From NCBI RefSeq assembly GCF_050436995.1, contig NC_134766.1, positions 3,596,001 through 3,660,000 of the forward strand: 64,000 bases of DNA, in the 5' to 3' direction. This stretch comes from Anticarsia gemmatalis. Its lineage: Eukaryota > Arthropoda > Insecta > Lepidoptera > Erebidae. Within the stretch, counting starts at the first letter, position 1; each line of letters opens with the position of its first letter. The notes beneath the pieces were generated by a model. It was not told the DNA's origin, searched no databases, and saw only the letters and a list, made by a program, of their open reading frames with translations. A program made the translations under genes and the position numbers. Below are positions 37,069 to 47,494 of the stretch, one piece after another.

Positions 37069-37403
37069 TTTAAAATATAAAACAATGACATAACATAATA
37101 AGAGAGAAATAAATTTGAAATCGTACTCGGCTCCAAATACTTCCACACTTCAGGTGATTTGGCAAGCTCGTGGCAGACACTTGGCAGAAATACTGCCGCA
37201 CAAGTATGCGAACACATACTACTACATAACTCGATTTATAGAAAAAGTTGGACGGTACATAGAATTTATACTTTTGAAGGTTGGAAAATGGAAATAAAGA
37301 TAACTTTTTGAGGTGCGGCCAACTGTTCTTTTATGATCCTTATAATCATTTTGAAGGGTTTCTGGTTACTTTATACTTAATGATAGATCTATACTAATAC
37401 TAA

Positions 37404-37657
37404 TCTATACTAATATTATAAAGCTGAAGAGTTTGTTTGTTTGTTTGTTTGAACGCGCTAATCTCAGGAACTACTGGTCTGATTTGAAAAATTCTTTCAG
37501 TGTTAGATAGCCTATTTATCGAGGAAGGCTATAGGTTATATAACATCACGCTACGGTCATTAGGAGCGGAGTAGCAACGAAAAATGTTACGAAAACGGGG
37601 AAAATTTTGACCCATTCTCTCTTATGTGACGCAAGCGAAGTTGCGCGGGTCAGCTAG
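37404..37657 (+). mobile_element. Non-autonomous Helitron, family A
   Basis: It starts TCTATACTAATATTATAAAG and ends GGGTCAGCTAG/T. A second partial start (TCTATACTAATAC at about 37388) precedes it. It lies 336 bases from the previous Helitron in the same orientation. Confidence 0.85.
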
Positions 37658-37659
37658 TG

Positions 37660-38544
37660 ATAGATAAATGTTCAACGTGTGCCTTATTGAAAAGTCTCCG
37701 TTCATCGTTTTCATTAACTATCATACAGTCCACAGACACCTAACGTGCATGACACGTAACCGCACAAACTTCGGGGATATGATCTTCCCAAGTGCGTTTG
37801 GAAATAATTATTTCCATGCATGTATGTATGAACTTAATTACAGGTTTATTAACCACATAATATTTAATTTAACCGAGCCCGCTAGTTTTCATGAACCTTT
37901 AAAAACTATTATAATTAGAGCAATAATACAATTTGTAAAGATCAATTTGAAACAATAAGAAAAAAATGTGAACACTGTACTTGAAAAAGCACAGCACTAA
38001 ATCAAAAGGCATTTAGTAAACAACTTTGATATACGATTGACCCCTAACCGCTTCAAATAAAAAGCTAGTCGAATATTTTATAGTTCATCAGAGTATTTTT
38101 ACTGGCGACACAAAGGCGCCCTTGATGGAAGCCAAGGGACGGGACGGGACAAATTCTTGTCATTTTATTACACCACAAATAAAATTCTTGATAAAGAATT
38201 AATATAGCTCTTACAAGCTAATACTTTCTGTCTACAACTTAATATAAGAAGATTTTTTATGCTCTCTACATTATCCTATGCTATCCTGATACACATAATA
38301 TACATATAATTAGTATACCTAGAACTTATTAAGATGTCCATTTATACGTCCCTCTTTTACGACTCCTTCGCTACAAATAATCTTTATTTTTTCACGCAAT
38401 TATGTATATCTTCTGATTTTTGAAGACACTACCTAAATCTTCTGCAATAGATGGACCCAGGCCAAAGATGATGACGATAATAATTGGGCAAACTTTCCTC
38501 ATTCTTGCCAAACCTCTCTTTTTTACCCAGCTATCTATTATCTA
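37660..38544. other. Non-coding (intronic) DNA
   Basis: A 96-codon plus-strand frame (37668-37958) is present but shows no domain or splice signal I recognise. Confidence 0.35.
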
Positions 38545-38607
38545 TTCGGTGGAGTAGTTCCCGAGGTTACCCCATACAAACAAGTTGATACGTAATATTA
38601 GTATAGA
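38545..38607 (-). mobile_element. Helitron family A 5' fragment
   Basis: The minus strand starts TCTATACTAATATTACG and contains the ggaactactccaccg-type block; truncated. Confidence 0.5.
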
Positions 38608-38879
38608 TAACCTTTCAAACAATATTGTTACGTTCCTCGATTGCAATTGAAACGAGTAGCAGATAATGTCCGTTGCATCAGAGATGATAATGTTTCAACA
38701 TTTACGTAATAATACTAATTGATTTGTTTATGTCTCATTGAACACCATAACAGTGTGAGAGACGTAGAGACGTACTAGCTTGGTATAGCTGTGTGTAGAA
38801 AGGATTGGAATATTGGTGTGATGATAAATATTTTTTGTCAAAATATCACTGTCAAACTTGTGGTCGCAGACTGACTAGA

Positions 38880-38976
38880 GCCTGCGACCACGGCGAGTGC
38901 AACCTGCGCCGAAACGTTAGGCATTTTAAGGTAAAATGCGTGTTCGCGTTAATTCCCGTATTCTATTATACATTAA
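38880..38976 (+). mobile_element. 'CCTGCGACC' dispersed module
   Basis: It is identical to 20552-20648 over about 93 bases as far as I can read. It is preceded by GGTCGCAG at about 38861, which pairs with CTGCGACC to form an 8-bp stem. The gcgagagtttaaaag tail is missing. Confidence 0.8.
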
Positions 38977-40127
38977 CTTATATTTTCTTCTCAAGGCAGT
39001 ATATTTGATACTTAATAAAACTGTGGTTTTTTTTTGGAAAATAATACTTCTTTTATGAGAAAAGACTGTATCGTGACGTCACGACTAAGCATTTTAGTTG
39101 TAATATTATAATTGTCTATTTGTAATAACTTGTAGTACAACAATATAAAAGAAGAATTTCACCTATTTTAAGTCCGCTATAGCTTAAGATTTCGACATCA
39201 TAAACGTAAGATTTTCTCTATTTTCAGCAACATATTTTACTCAAACAAAATTTTCATATTTTCCACCTGGACTTTGTCACGTCTAACAAAACAAATGGCC
39301 ATTATTCTCCATAAAAAGCTGTCAAGATGACATAACTGATCGAGAACAAGTATGTAACACGTACACGTGTCTTCCATATCACCGGGTGCATATTGTATGA
39401 TAATATAACACTTCAGACACCACACATGTTCAGCAGATCAATAAATTACTTCACACGGTTGAAAATATTACACATTTCTTTAAAAATAATTGTTTGTACA
39501 TTTCGCATAAAATATATTGGTGTTTGAACACTTTTAATCTTTTACATATAATAAAGGAAGTAGATATTTCTCTTTATGCACGGTTTAAGCACCCTTTACG
39601 AAAAGGTATAAATAATAAAAAAATAGTGCTGAAAAAATCGTACTAAAAGAGAAAAATTACTATTAAAAAACAACTATTGATATTCAAACTTGACGTAGAC
39701 GATAAAAATATATAAAAGACGGACATACGGCTACTTTTCACGTTCGAGAATTTTCCATCAGACAATGACATATGCCAACAATTAGTAAAAATAAAACACA
39801 AGACCTTGAACTCGACAAAATTCATGAAATTCACAAGTCAAGGAAAATGCTATTAAATTGGCGAAAATACTTATTTTTCACGTAAACGGAAGTCATTATA
39901 CAATGTTGAAGAGTGCGAAGCGATCATTTGTTAACCGATATTAAAATAAGCAGGAGGTTTTAAAATTTTCTGTATTTTTTCTTTATGTTTGTTTAATCAT
40001 CGTTTTTCTATAGGCGGGAGGCGATTTTAATTAATCATTTTTAATGAAATCTGGTACTTCCTAAGTAGTATGATTTCAATTTGGTCCAGATTTGACGAGT
40101 AGTTTTAAAAATATATTAGCGAATTCT

Positions 40128-40178
40128 GTGGTTTCTGTCTAGCCCTATGGGAAAAAGGCGTGATTTTATGTGTGAATG
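40128..40178 (+). mobile_element. LINE 3'-end fragment
   Basis: It carries cctatgggaaaaaggcgtga followed by an ATG-rich tail, the common RTE-like end. Confidence 0.5.
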
Positions 40179-40249
40179 TATAATAATTATATTATTTCAG
40201 GGTTTAAAAAAAGTGACATTTTCCTTTGAAGTCAGTTTTTATATAAGAA

Positions 40250-40409
40250 CTAGGTGACCCGGCAAACATTGTCTTGGGGGTATGAAAAATAGATGTTGGC
40301 CGATTCTCAGACCTACTCAATATGCTCACAAAATTTCATGAGAATCGGTCAAGCCGTTTCGGAGGAGTATAGCAACGAAAACGGTGACGCGAGAATTTTA
40401 TATATTAGA
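40250..40409 (-). mobile_element. Non-autonomous Helitron, family B
   Basis: The minus strand starts TCTAATATATAAAATTCTCG after A and ends GGGTCACCTAG. It is the best-preserved 5' end of the family. Confidence 0.75.
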
Positions 40410-42083
40410 TTATTTTTTGTGGAATGTCTGTAACGCTTCATAACACAGGTTAACGAAAATAGACCGTACACGTGCTCACGCGCAGACTAAATGTCACTTA
40501 TAGATAGGGTTGGCAAACACTTGAAAGAGATTTGGCTTACATCTGTTCTGAATTATAAAAACATGTTGAAATAATGATTTGATTAGTGTTTGAACAATAA
40601 GTGCTGATGCAATTTTGCATTTGTTGAAGAAACACTATGAGTAGAAGTAAATTACACTAACCAGTTCCAAGTTCAATTGGCAGTAGGTACCTTAGTATTG
40701 TCTTTATTGAAGTACGTTAAGTAGTGATTGAAGAGAAAGATCTATATACAGCAGCATAAAGAAGTGGGTTTAACATAAACATTTATAAAGTGTTTCTATC
40801 GATGCTTTATTGTATTTGCATGTATGCATTTCGGAAGCACAATTTTCTCAAATATACTTAAACACCGTATTGTCTCTGATCACTGAAAACTAAGATCTAG
40901 AATCCCAGAGTTACAAAGGAATTATAGGGTACTAAGCGACAGCCCTGCGGCAGACCCGTCGATGTTTGTCACAGCTCTCAATACGGCAGCATTTAGTATT
41001 GAATTATTTATAGCAAGCATCGAGTATTATATTTAACTCACAGAATACGAACGGTCGAACACGGCTCCCTTTTGAACCAAGTAAATGATAATAATAGATA
41101 GGTAATAAAATATAAATACACAAGCATTAAGTATATCAACGAAACAATCTCATAACTATATTAATTACCTTCTCTTCAGACTTAATTTCTTAAAACATTA
41201 CAGAAAAATATGTATATACGAATACGTCACCATATTTTTTTTTATCATTACTCGTCCTGCATAAATCTGCTTGTATTGGGCTCTTACCATTTCGGCTAAT
41301 TACTGATTGAGTATTTCACTTCAAACACTATAAAATTGTACACATATATATCTTGTAAATACATAGGCAACTGACATACGTATGCAAAGATGCTTTTAAA
41401 CTGTGCGTGGGAGGCAATCAGCAATTAACATCGCTGCGAATTGAATGCATTTTCAACACTGATTGAAAAGTTCCAATACGTCTAAATTTATACGTTTTGA
41501 TTTAGAAATATAATTACTATAGAACATTTCTACCTGCTTGTATATTGAGTGACTATAAGTAACTTTTGTGTATGACACTAGGTCCGTTTTAAAAACTGGG
41601 ATTAGTTTAACGAACTTTTTAAATCTAATTAGTCGTCTAATTGTCCTTATATTTCCAAATAATATCTATATATTTTGAATATCGGACTTCTTTGTTACGC
41701 TTAAAGTGAGGAAAATCGTTGTCATGAAAAATGAGTAATAAAAATCACCTCATACTAAGATAAAAGTAAAATTCAGTCATCATTATGCAGCAGAAAGACT
41801 TTCAATGCAGGTTTTAGTCTTTCCAAGATTTCGATTAGATTTTTTAAACATAAAACCTCTCTTTTTAATATTTCACTTACATTAACAAACAATTATTGGG
41901 ACAATTGGACGCATATCCTTAAAATAAACTGAACGAGAACTTATGTCATCAAAATAATAATAGTCTGTACTAACAAATAGGACCCACACAAATAATTTAT
42001 TAAGTTAGATCAAATATTGATAATAGTGTAAGAACTAAGTTAAGCTCACAAGTTAGTAAAGCTGAAAAGTGTCAAATTGATAT
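40410..42083. other. AT-rich non-coding (intronic) DNA
   Basis: No exon or recognised repeat. Confidence 0.4.
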
Positions 42084-42261
42084 TTTAATATATAAAATTC
42101 TCGCGACACATTTTTTGTTGCCGTACTCCACCGAAACGGCTTGGCCGATTCTCATGAAATGTTGTGAGCATATTGAGTAGGGCTGAGATTCGGTCATCTA
42201 TTTTTCATGCCCCGAAGTGACACTTTTTTTATGACAAAACAACGTTTGCTGGGTCAGCTTG
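42084..42261 (+). mobile_element. Non-autonomous Helitron, family B (decayed end)
   Basis: It is related to 40250-40409 but ends CTTG instead of CTAG, and the 5' TC is lost. Confidence 0.65.
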
Positions 42262-42456
42262 TTATTCATAATTATAATCTTCTATCTATAGAAATCATTA
42301 TTACAATAATGGCAATGACATCGTGATAGTTAAGAATTACTTTAAAAAAATTACGTCTCTAAGCTCAAATCCATGACAAATCACGAAGAAATCTTCAAAT
42401 ATACTAAACTTCACTCTCATTGCCAAGTTTACACACCTAGACAATATTTCTGTACT

Positions 42457-42653
42457 CATAACTTTTAAACTCTCGCGTTGCATGTTTAATGTATAATATT
42501 CATGTATAATAGAATACGGGAATTAACGCGAACACGCATTTTACCTTAATGCCTGTCAGCCTGCGACCACGGCGAGTGCAACCTGCGCCGAAACGTTAGG
42601 CATTTTAAGGTAAAATGCGTGTTCGCGTTAATTCCCGTATTCTATTATACATG
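42457..42653. repeat. Head-to-head inverted pair of 'CCTGCGACC' modules
   Basis: A minus-strand copy (42457-42556) abuts a plus-strand copy (42557-42653). Together 42495-42549 and 42605-42659 form a perfect or nearly perfect inverted repeat of about 55 bases, aatattcatgtataatagaa inward, extending just past the module on both sides. Confidence 0.8.
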
Positions 42654-42659
42654 AATATT

Positions 42660-45062
42660 TCTGTACATTTATAACAAACTTCACTCTCTATTTCACTTAT
42701 ATCGTTTGTTCAATGGCGTCACAGCCAGACAGCGATTATCATCCTAGACGGTATGACGTCTGACTACGTCACGCGCAAAGGTTACCTAGTACCTACTATG
42801 AAAAGGGTTGGTATTTATGAAAAGGGCAGGTTTTACTTTGTAAAGACGAGTAGTATATGCCCGTAGTATCGTCTGCGTTGGTTTTTACCCGACTGTGCGA
42901 AAGAGAGTAATGTGGCTTTGTACTTTTTGTTGAATTAGGATCTTATAAAGTTCTTTTTCAGGTCATAATATATCTATAATTTTGTAGAATATTATCTAAA
43001 TCAATCAATCAGTAAAAGTATAATATTAATTAATAATGATTTCCAAGATTCTACAAAGCATTGGAAAAATAAATATACAAGTTCTAAATTATCAATTTGA
43101 AGTTTATCATATAAGAATAGTCGGCATATTAAGTACAAATAAAAGAATTATTGTTATAACAAAATTACCTATTATTTCGTCATTACTAAAGTAAGTAGGT
43201 AAGTAAATTTAATCTCAATTTCTGGAAACAACTATAATTAAACAAAACTTATTTATTTCCTCAGACAATAAAAGTAATGACAGTTAAGGTTATCAAAGTC
43301 ACTAATAAAAATTATATCTAATTTTAAACAATTTAAATGGAAATTATTATTTCACCTAGATATCCATACTCCATTACTCGTTAACAGTAGTCATAAGCTT
43401 GAAAGTCTGACAACCAGACTTACTAAAGGGTATCGTGTTATAACCCAGGTAACTGGATTGTGGAGGTCTGATAGGCAGTTGCTCCATGTAAAATACTCAT
43501 ATTCAACTGCATCCGGTGAGACTGCAAGCTGACTCCAACAAGAAAGGCTAGGTTGATGGTGATGATAATTCACACTCTTTTACTAACACTAATCAATAAA
43601 TGTGACTTGGTCTGCAACATTTTCACGCCTAAAACTCTAAACCGATTTTTTACGAATTTGTACGGAGAGTTCAAGACCTGAAACCAAACTCCGGTACTTA
43701 ACTTTATTTCTTTCAGAACCAACCTATAATTCTTTTTCTTTACTCCTCTACCGTAAATGGAGCCGCACCATTGAGCTAGTGGTTGTATAAAAATGGCTTA
43801 AAGCTGACCTGCAGTTTCATTTAATTTTAGCTGTCAATGGACCTTGATCTATAAGCTATTATCCACCGCTGACCTAGCCTTATTTCTGATACTATCTAGT
43901 TAATTCTGGACACACCAGATTAGTGCTTAATTTTATCTCTGGAAAAAGATGTTGTCTCGGAATTATTGACCAATATCTATGAATTGTTTGCCATCTTTTT
44001 AGAAAGAGGAAAATCTAAATGATGAGGTTGAAAATATTATATCTCGTATATTCGTAGTTTAGTCAACCTAGTGTCAAAATTGTTCAGAGCCTTTGACATG
44101 GCTTAAAGACAGTTCTTTTTACTAGCAATACTGGGACTGACTTGCTTACGCGCTTAACAATGCAAAGAGACGCTCAGTTAAAAAAAAAACCTCAAAATGG
44201 CCACCCATCCACAGAATTTCCGCGCTAAAGTTGCTTAACCTACGAATCACTAACCGCTATAAGTAAGATTCCGAGCGCAAAGTCCACCTAAACATCATCA
44301 CGTATATGCTAATTTACTTGTTATTTTGATTTATCGTTAAAGCGATAATGATGATATCACTAATTCATAAATATTAATTAACATTATACTGCACGCTAGC
44401 AGTGAATCTAATTAAAACGGGTTACTTCGACAATAACAAATAATAAATTATCATGAACATGTATCGATGAAATTTTATAAAATTTGTTCATTTGCGGAAT
44501 ATAATATTTGTAATTATCAATAAAAAATACGTGCTACTGTTTTTCTATTTGTACAATTGATAACTTTTTCCTATTGATTATCATAAAGGCAATGTATTTA
44601 TTGTACTAATTTATTAATCATTAGCTTAAACCTTTTATACAATTTAATTTTTAGCTGTTTTTCAGCCATTTTATAAGTTTAAACAACTGCTACTATATTA
44701 GTTAAGACAATTTTTATTCAGTAATTTCTTCAAACTACGTAAAAAGTCCGAATTATTTAACTCTCTCAATGGTTTGATATCCATTCTAATACAGAATTAC
44801 ATACATTTATATGTATAGAAGTCGTACAAGTGCCCACAAATGCAATTTGTAGTGTTACATAGTACCAGTCTGGTCTATTTTAGATATCGTTGCTAAATCT
44901 ATTAAAGGGTTTCCTACTACGAATAGAACTGTCAGACGGCCTGTCTAATATGTATTTAAGTCTGTGATGCAAGTACTTTGAAAGTAATGAGCTAGTGATG
45001 TGGGGATTATATATTCGTAGTTATGTAAATAATAGGTTTTGTTTGAGTTAGTATTCGAATGA
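42660..45062. other. AT-rich non-coding (intronic) DNA
   Basis: It contains a LINE 3' end at 43395-43568 and a worn 'gtcaacctagtgtcaaa' repeat at about 44056-44108. No exon seen. Confidence 0.4.
43395..43568 (+). mobile_element. RTE-like LINE 3' end
   Basis: The sequence gggtatcgtgttataaccca, tggaggtctgataggcag and aggctaggttgatggtgatg ends in a degenerate gatggtgatgat tail. An inverted relative lies at 51250-51345. Confidence 0.6.
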
Positions 45063-45178
45063 CCGCCGGTTTCTGAGGTACATTTAGCAACAGTTTGTCT
45101 ATTCAATAGCGTTAAATTTCACACAAAAATAACGCTATTGAATAGATAAACTACCACTAAATGTATTCAGAAACCGGG
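45063..45178. mobile_element. Palindromic hairpin MITE, copy D
   Basis: CCGGTTTCTGAGGTACATTT is mirrored by AAATGTATTCAGAAACCGGG. Several substitutions are present in the left arm (agcaacagtttgtct), so it is an older copy. Confidence 0.85.
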
Positions 45179-45559
45179 CATAGGCGAGTACCTTACTTCG
45201 TATATACCTTACTTCGAATTTAAAATATTGTGGCTCTAGTACATATTTAGCTATAGTTTTAAAAACATTTTAGTCTGTTATTTAAAAATATTAAGAGATG
45301 AAAATAAATAAGTTATTATTGCCAAATACACGTATACAAAAACACCAAAGCTTCGTCCAATAGGTCAAAGTTAATTGAGTTAACAGTCACAATAAGGAAA
45401 ATATTCGCGAAAATATCACACATACCTACAATTTATCTCCCTACACAAACATTGTATAATATAAATTTGCTCCACATTGCACAAGTATAAATATATGTAG
45501 GTACTTATATTTCGGTAAAAAGCGAATCTAGGAAGGTAAGGATTCAATTGATTCATTTA

Positions 45560-45676
45560 CCCCCCATTTCTGAGGTACATTTAGCGGTAGATTATCTATT
45601 CAATAGCGTTTAAACTCATATAAAAAAACGCTATTAAATAGATAAACTACCGTTAAAAGTACTCAGAAAGCGGGGG
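45560..45676. mobile_element. Palindromic hairpin MITE, copy E
   Basis: CCCCCCATTTCTGAGGTACA is mirrored by gtactcagaaagcgggggg-type sequence. TTA flanks both sides (45557-45559 and 45677-45679). It lies 400 bases from copy D. Confidence 0.88.
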
Positions 45677-46063
45677 TTAATCTTTTGTTTACTTCTCACA
45701 AACACATTTTCCCGCTAATTTGCACGAGTAAAGTAACCTATCGGAGTCTTGACACTTGAACCGAGATAGCTTACGACGGTTAAACAAACATATTGACAAT
45801 CCAGGCCAACGTTCCTAAATAAATATAGAAATATATTTCTCTATAAATAACACGATAAGGGTACACGACTCGTACAATTTACGCATTAAATCCGTCCCCT
45901 TTGTGTCCTTTTCGATAAATACCGTTATCTGAATTGCAAACAGATAATTTCCTTTGACAGTTATTGATTGTATTTTCGATATTTTTTGATTTTCACGAAA
46001 TAAAAATTTTATAATTCAAATATTTAATAACAATTGATGAAAACTTTCGTTTAATGTACTCAC

Positions 46064-46094
46064 TCGGTAACATTCCCGTGTGATTCACAGACAT
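46064..46094 (-). CDS. Proposed alternative first coding exon (exon 1A) of the TOM1-like gene
   Basis: The minus strand reads a roughly 275-base AT-rich leader, then ATG at 46094 and MSVNHTGMLP plus one base, then a GTGAGT donor at 46058-46063. The ATG context (acggtcacaaa before it) is good for an insect start. The exon ends in phase 1. Joining it to exon 3 (14400, phase 1) gives an in-frame Ser followed by IGGVFLLVAF, so the product would start with a short glycosylatable N-terminus (N-H-T) and go straight into the first membrane segment without the EGF module. Joined to exon 2 instead, it would only make a short upstream reading frame. The splice phase and strand fit; a 31.7-kb intron is long but acceptable. 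It remains possible that this exon belongs to another minus-strand gene whose exons I did not see. Confidence 0.5.
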
Positions 46095-46400
46095 TTTGTG
46101 ACCGTTACTTCTGCCAAAATATGATGCCAAAATACGAGAGAGCACAAGCTCTCACGAAATATATCCCAAACTGTGTCACTGAATACAATAAAACACAACA
46201 CTTAGTCGATTAAGAAAAAAAAACAGGAACAATCGACTGGATACCACAACACAAGTATTAATAAAACGATTTTTTTTTCACTTCACTATTTTTGGAACAC
46301 AAACTTTTTAAATCGCGTTGTAACTTTTTAAATTAGAGTGGGACACGTGCGATCACTGCGCTGAGCACACAACACTAGAACTACAAAGTTCGCGCGCGTT
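46095..46400 (-). promoter_or_regulatory. Candidate promoter and 5' leader for exon 1A
   Basis: Upstream of the ATG at 46094 the minus strand has an untranslated-leader-like AT-rich stretch, preceded near 46330-46480 by a locally GC- and CpG-rich patch containing several CGCG motifs. A sequence GCTCAGCGCAGTGATC near 46350 resembles an arthropod initiator. No clear TATA box is seen. The transcription start is an estimate. Confidence 0.4.
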
Positions 46401-46557
46401 CAAAGTAAATAAAATAATTATCAACAAAGATACCGATACATACGTCGCGCACTCAACGCGTACTGCGCGCCAATACCGAGCGCGAATAATGATATCCAAA
46501 TGTAAAACTCGTTATGTATTTATTTATTCCGTGTCATATACACTCCTTTGTTCTTTT

Positions 46558-47027
46558 TTTGGGTTCCGTAAAGGGTAAAACGGGACCCTATCTAAGCCCC
46601 TGCTGTTTGATTGTCTCCAGACTGTATCTCATAAACCGTGATAGCTAGAAAGCTGAAATTTTTACAAATTTTGTATTTCCGTTCCCGCTTTAACAACATA
46701 TAAACATTTAAAATAAATATTAAGGGGTTGTAAGTCCTCATACAATAAATGTGTTTTCTCATAGTTTTTGCTCAATATTAAAAACAGTAACAGGTAGACG
46801 CTTCAAATCTTCACAGAATATTTACTTGTATATTAGCTTTCAAAATAAATAATTAAATAACAATAAAGTAAATATTAAAGGACGCCTCCCAAATAACAAA
46901 CGTAATTTTTAAGCAATTTTTACTCGATCTTAACAAAAAGGTAGAAACTTGAACATTTGTAAGTAAATATTTATAAATATTATGACTTGACTTCGTCGAT
47001 TGACTCGCACTTGGCCGGTTTTTTTTA
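46558..47027 (+). repeat. Lepidopteran 'ggttccgta ... cttggccggttttt' dispersed repeat
   Basis: The start gggttccgtaaagggtaaaa, the block gtatctcataaaccgtgata and the end gactcgcacttggccggttt match a widespread lepidopteran repeat I recognise but cannot class. About 470 bases. Confidence 0.65.
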
Positions 47028-47372
47028 CATATAGCACGTTGACTTTTGACACTATGACATGGTGTCAGCGGGAAATGATAACGAAATATGCATTCGTTTA
47101 ACGGACTCGTATTTTAGTGCATGAGTCAGAGTTTAATCGCCTGGTGACGGAACTAGCTATTTGATCGTCCCGAGGGACTCGTGTCCTAAATACGAATTTC
47201 ACGATTATGTACATAATTTGTTTGATATTTTAACACATTGAGACTTCTATTCTATAGTAAATATCATATAGATAATATTACAAAGATCTATATTTTTTGT
47301 TACCTTAACTTTTGCATACAGAATTCATATCCGAGAAAATTGGTCGATCAGGCCCAAAATAATCATTATTAA

Positions 47373-47491
47373 CCCCCAGTTTTGAGTACATTTATCGGCA
47401 GTTTATCTATTCAATAGCGTTATGTTTTTGTATGAAATTTGACGCTATTGAATAGATAAACTACCGTTAAATGTACCTCAGAAATTGGGAG
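47373..47491. mobile_element. Palindromic hairpin MITE, copy F
   Basis: CCCCCAGTTTTGAGTACATT is mirrored by AATGTACCTCAGAAATTGGG. TAA flanks both sides (47370-47372 and 47492-47494). Reverse orientation like copy B. Confidence 0.85.
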
Positions 47492-47494
47492 TAA

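Larger units (their letters stand above)
15021..46063 (-). other. Proposed long first intron, filled with mobile elements
   Basis: If exon 1A belongs to the TOM1-like gene, this whole stretch is intron. It holds the candidate exon 1B and the elements listed separately: Helitrons, hairpin MITEs, a mariner derivative, SINEs, LINE ends and the second copy of the 1.15-kb fold-back element. I found no other convincing coding exon in it on either strand; the reading frames present are short, low in coding character and often overlap repeats. Confidence 0.35.

Noticed and set aside
37668..37958. 96-codon plus-strand open frame
   Set aside because: Lies just after a Helitron; no domain, splice site or codon pattern supports a gene.
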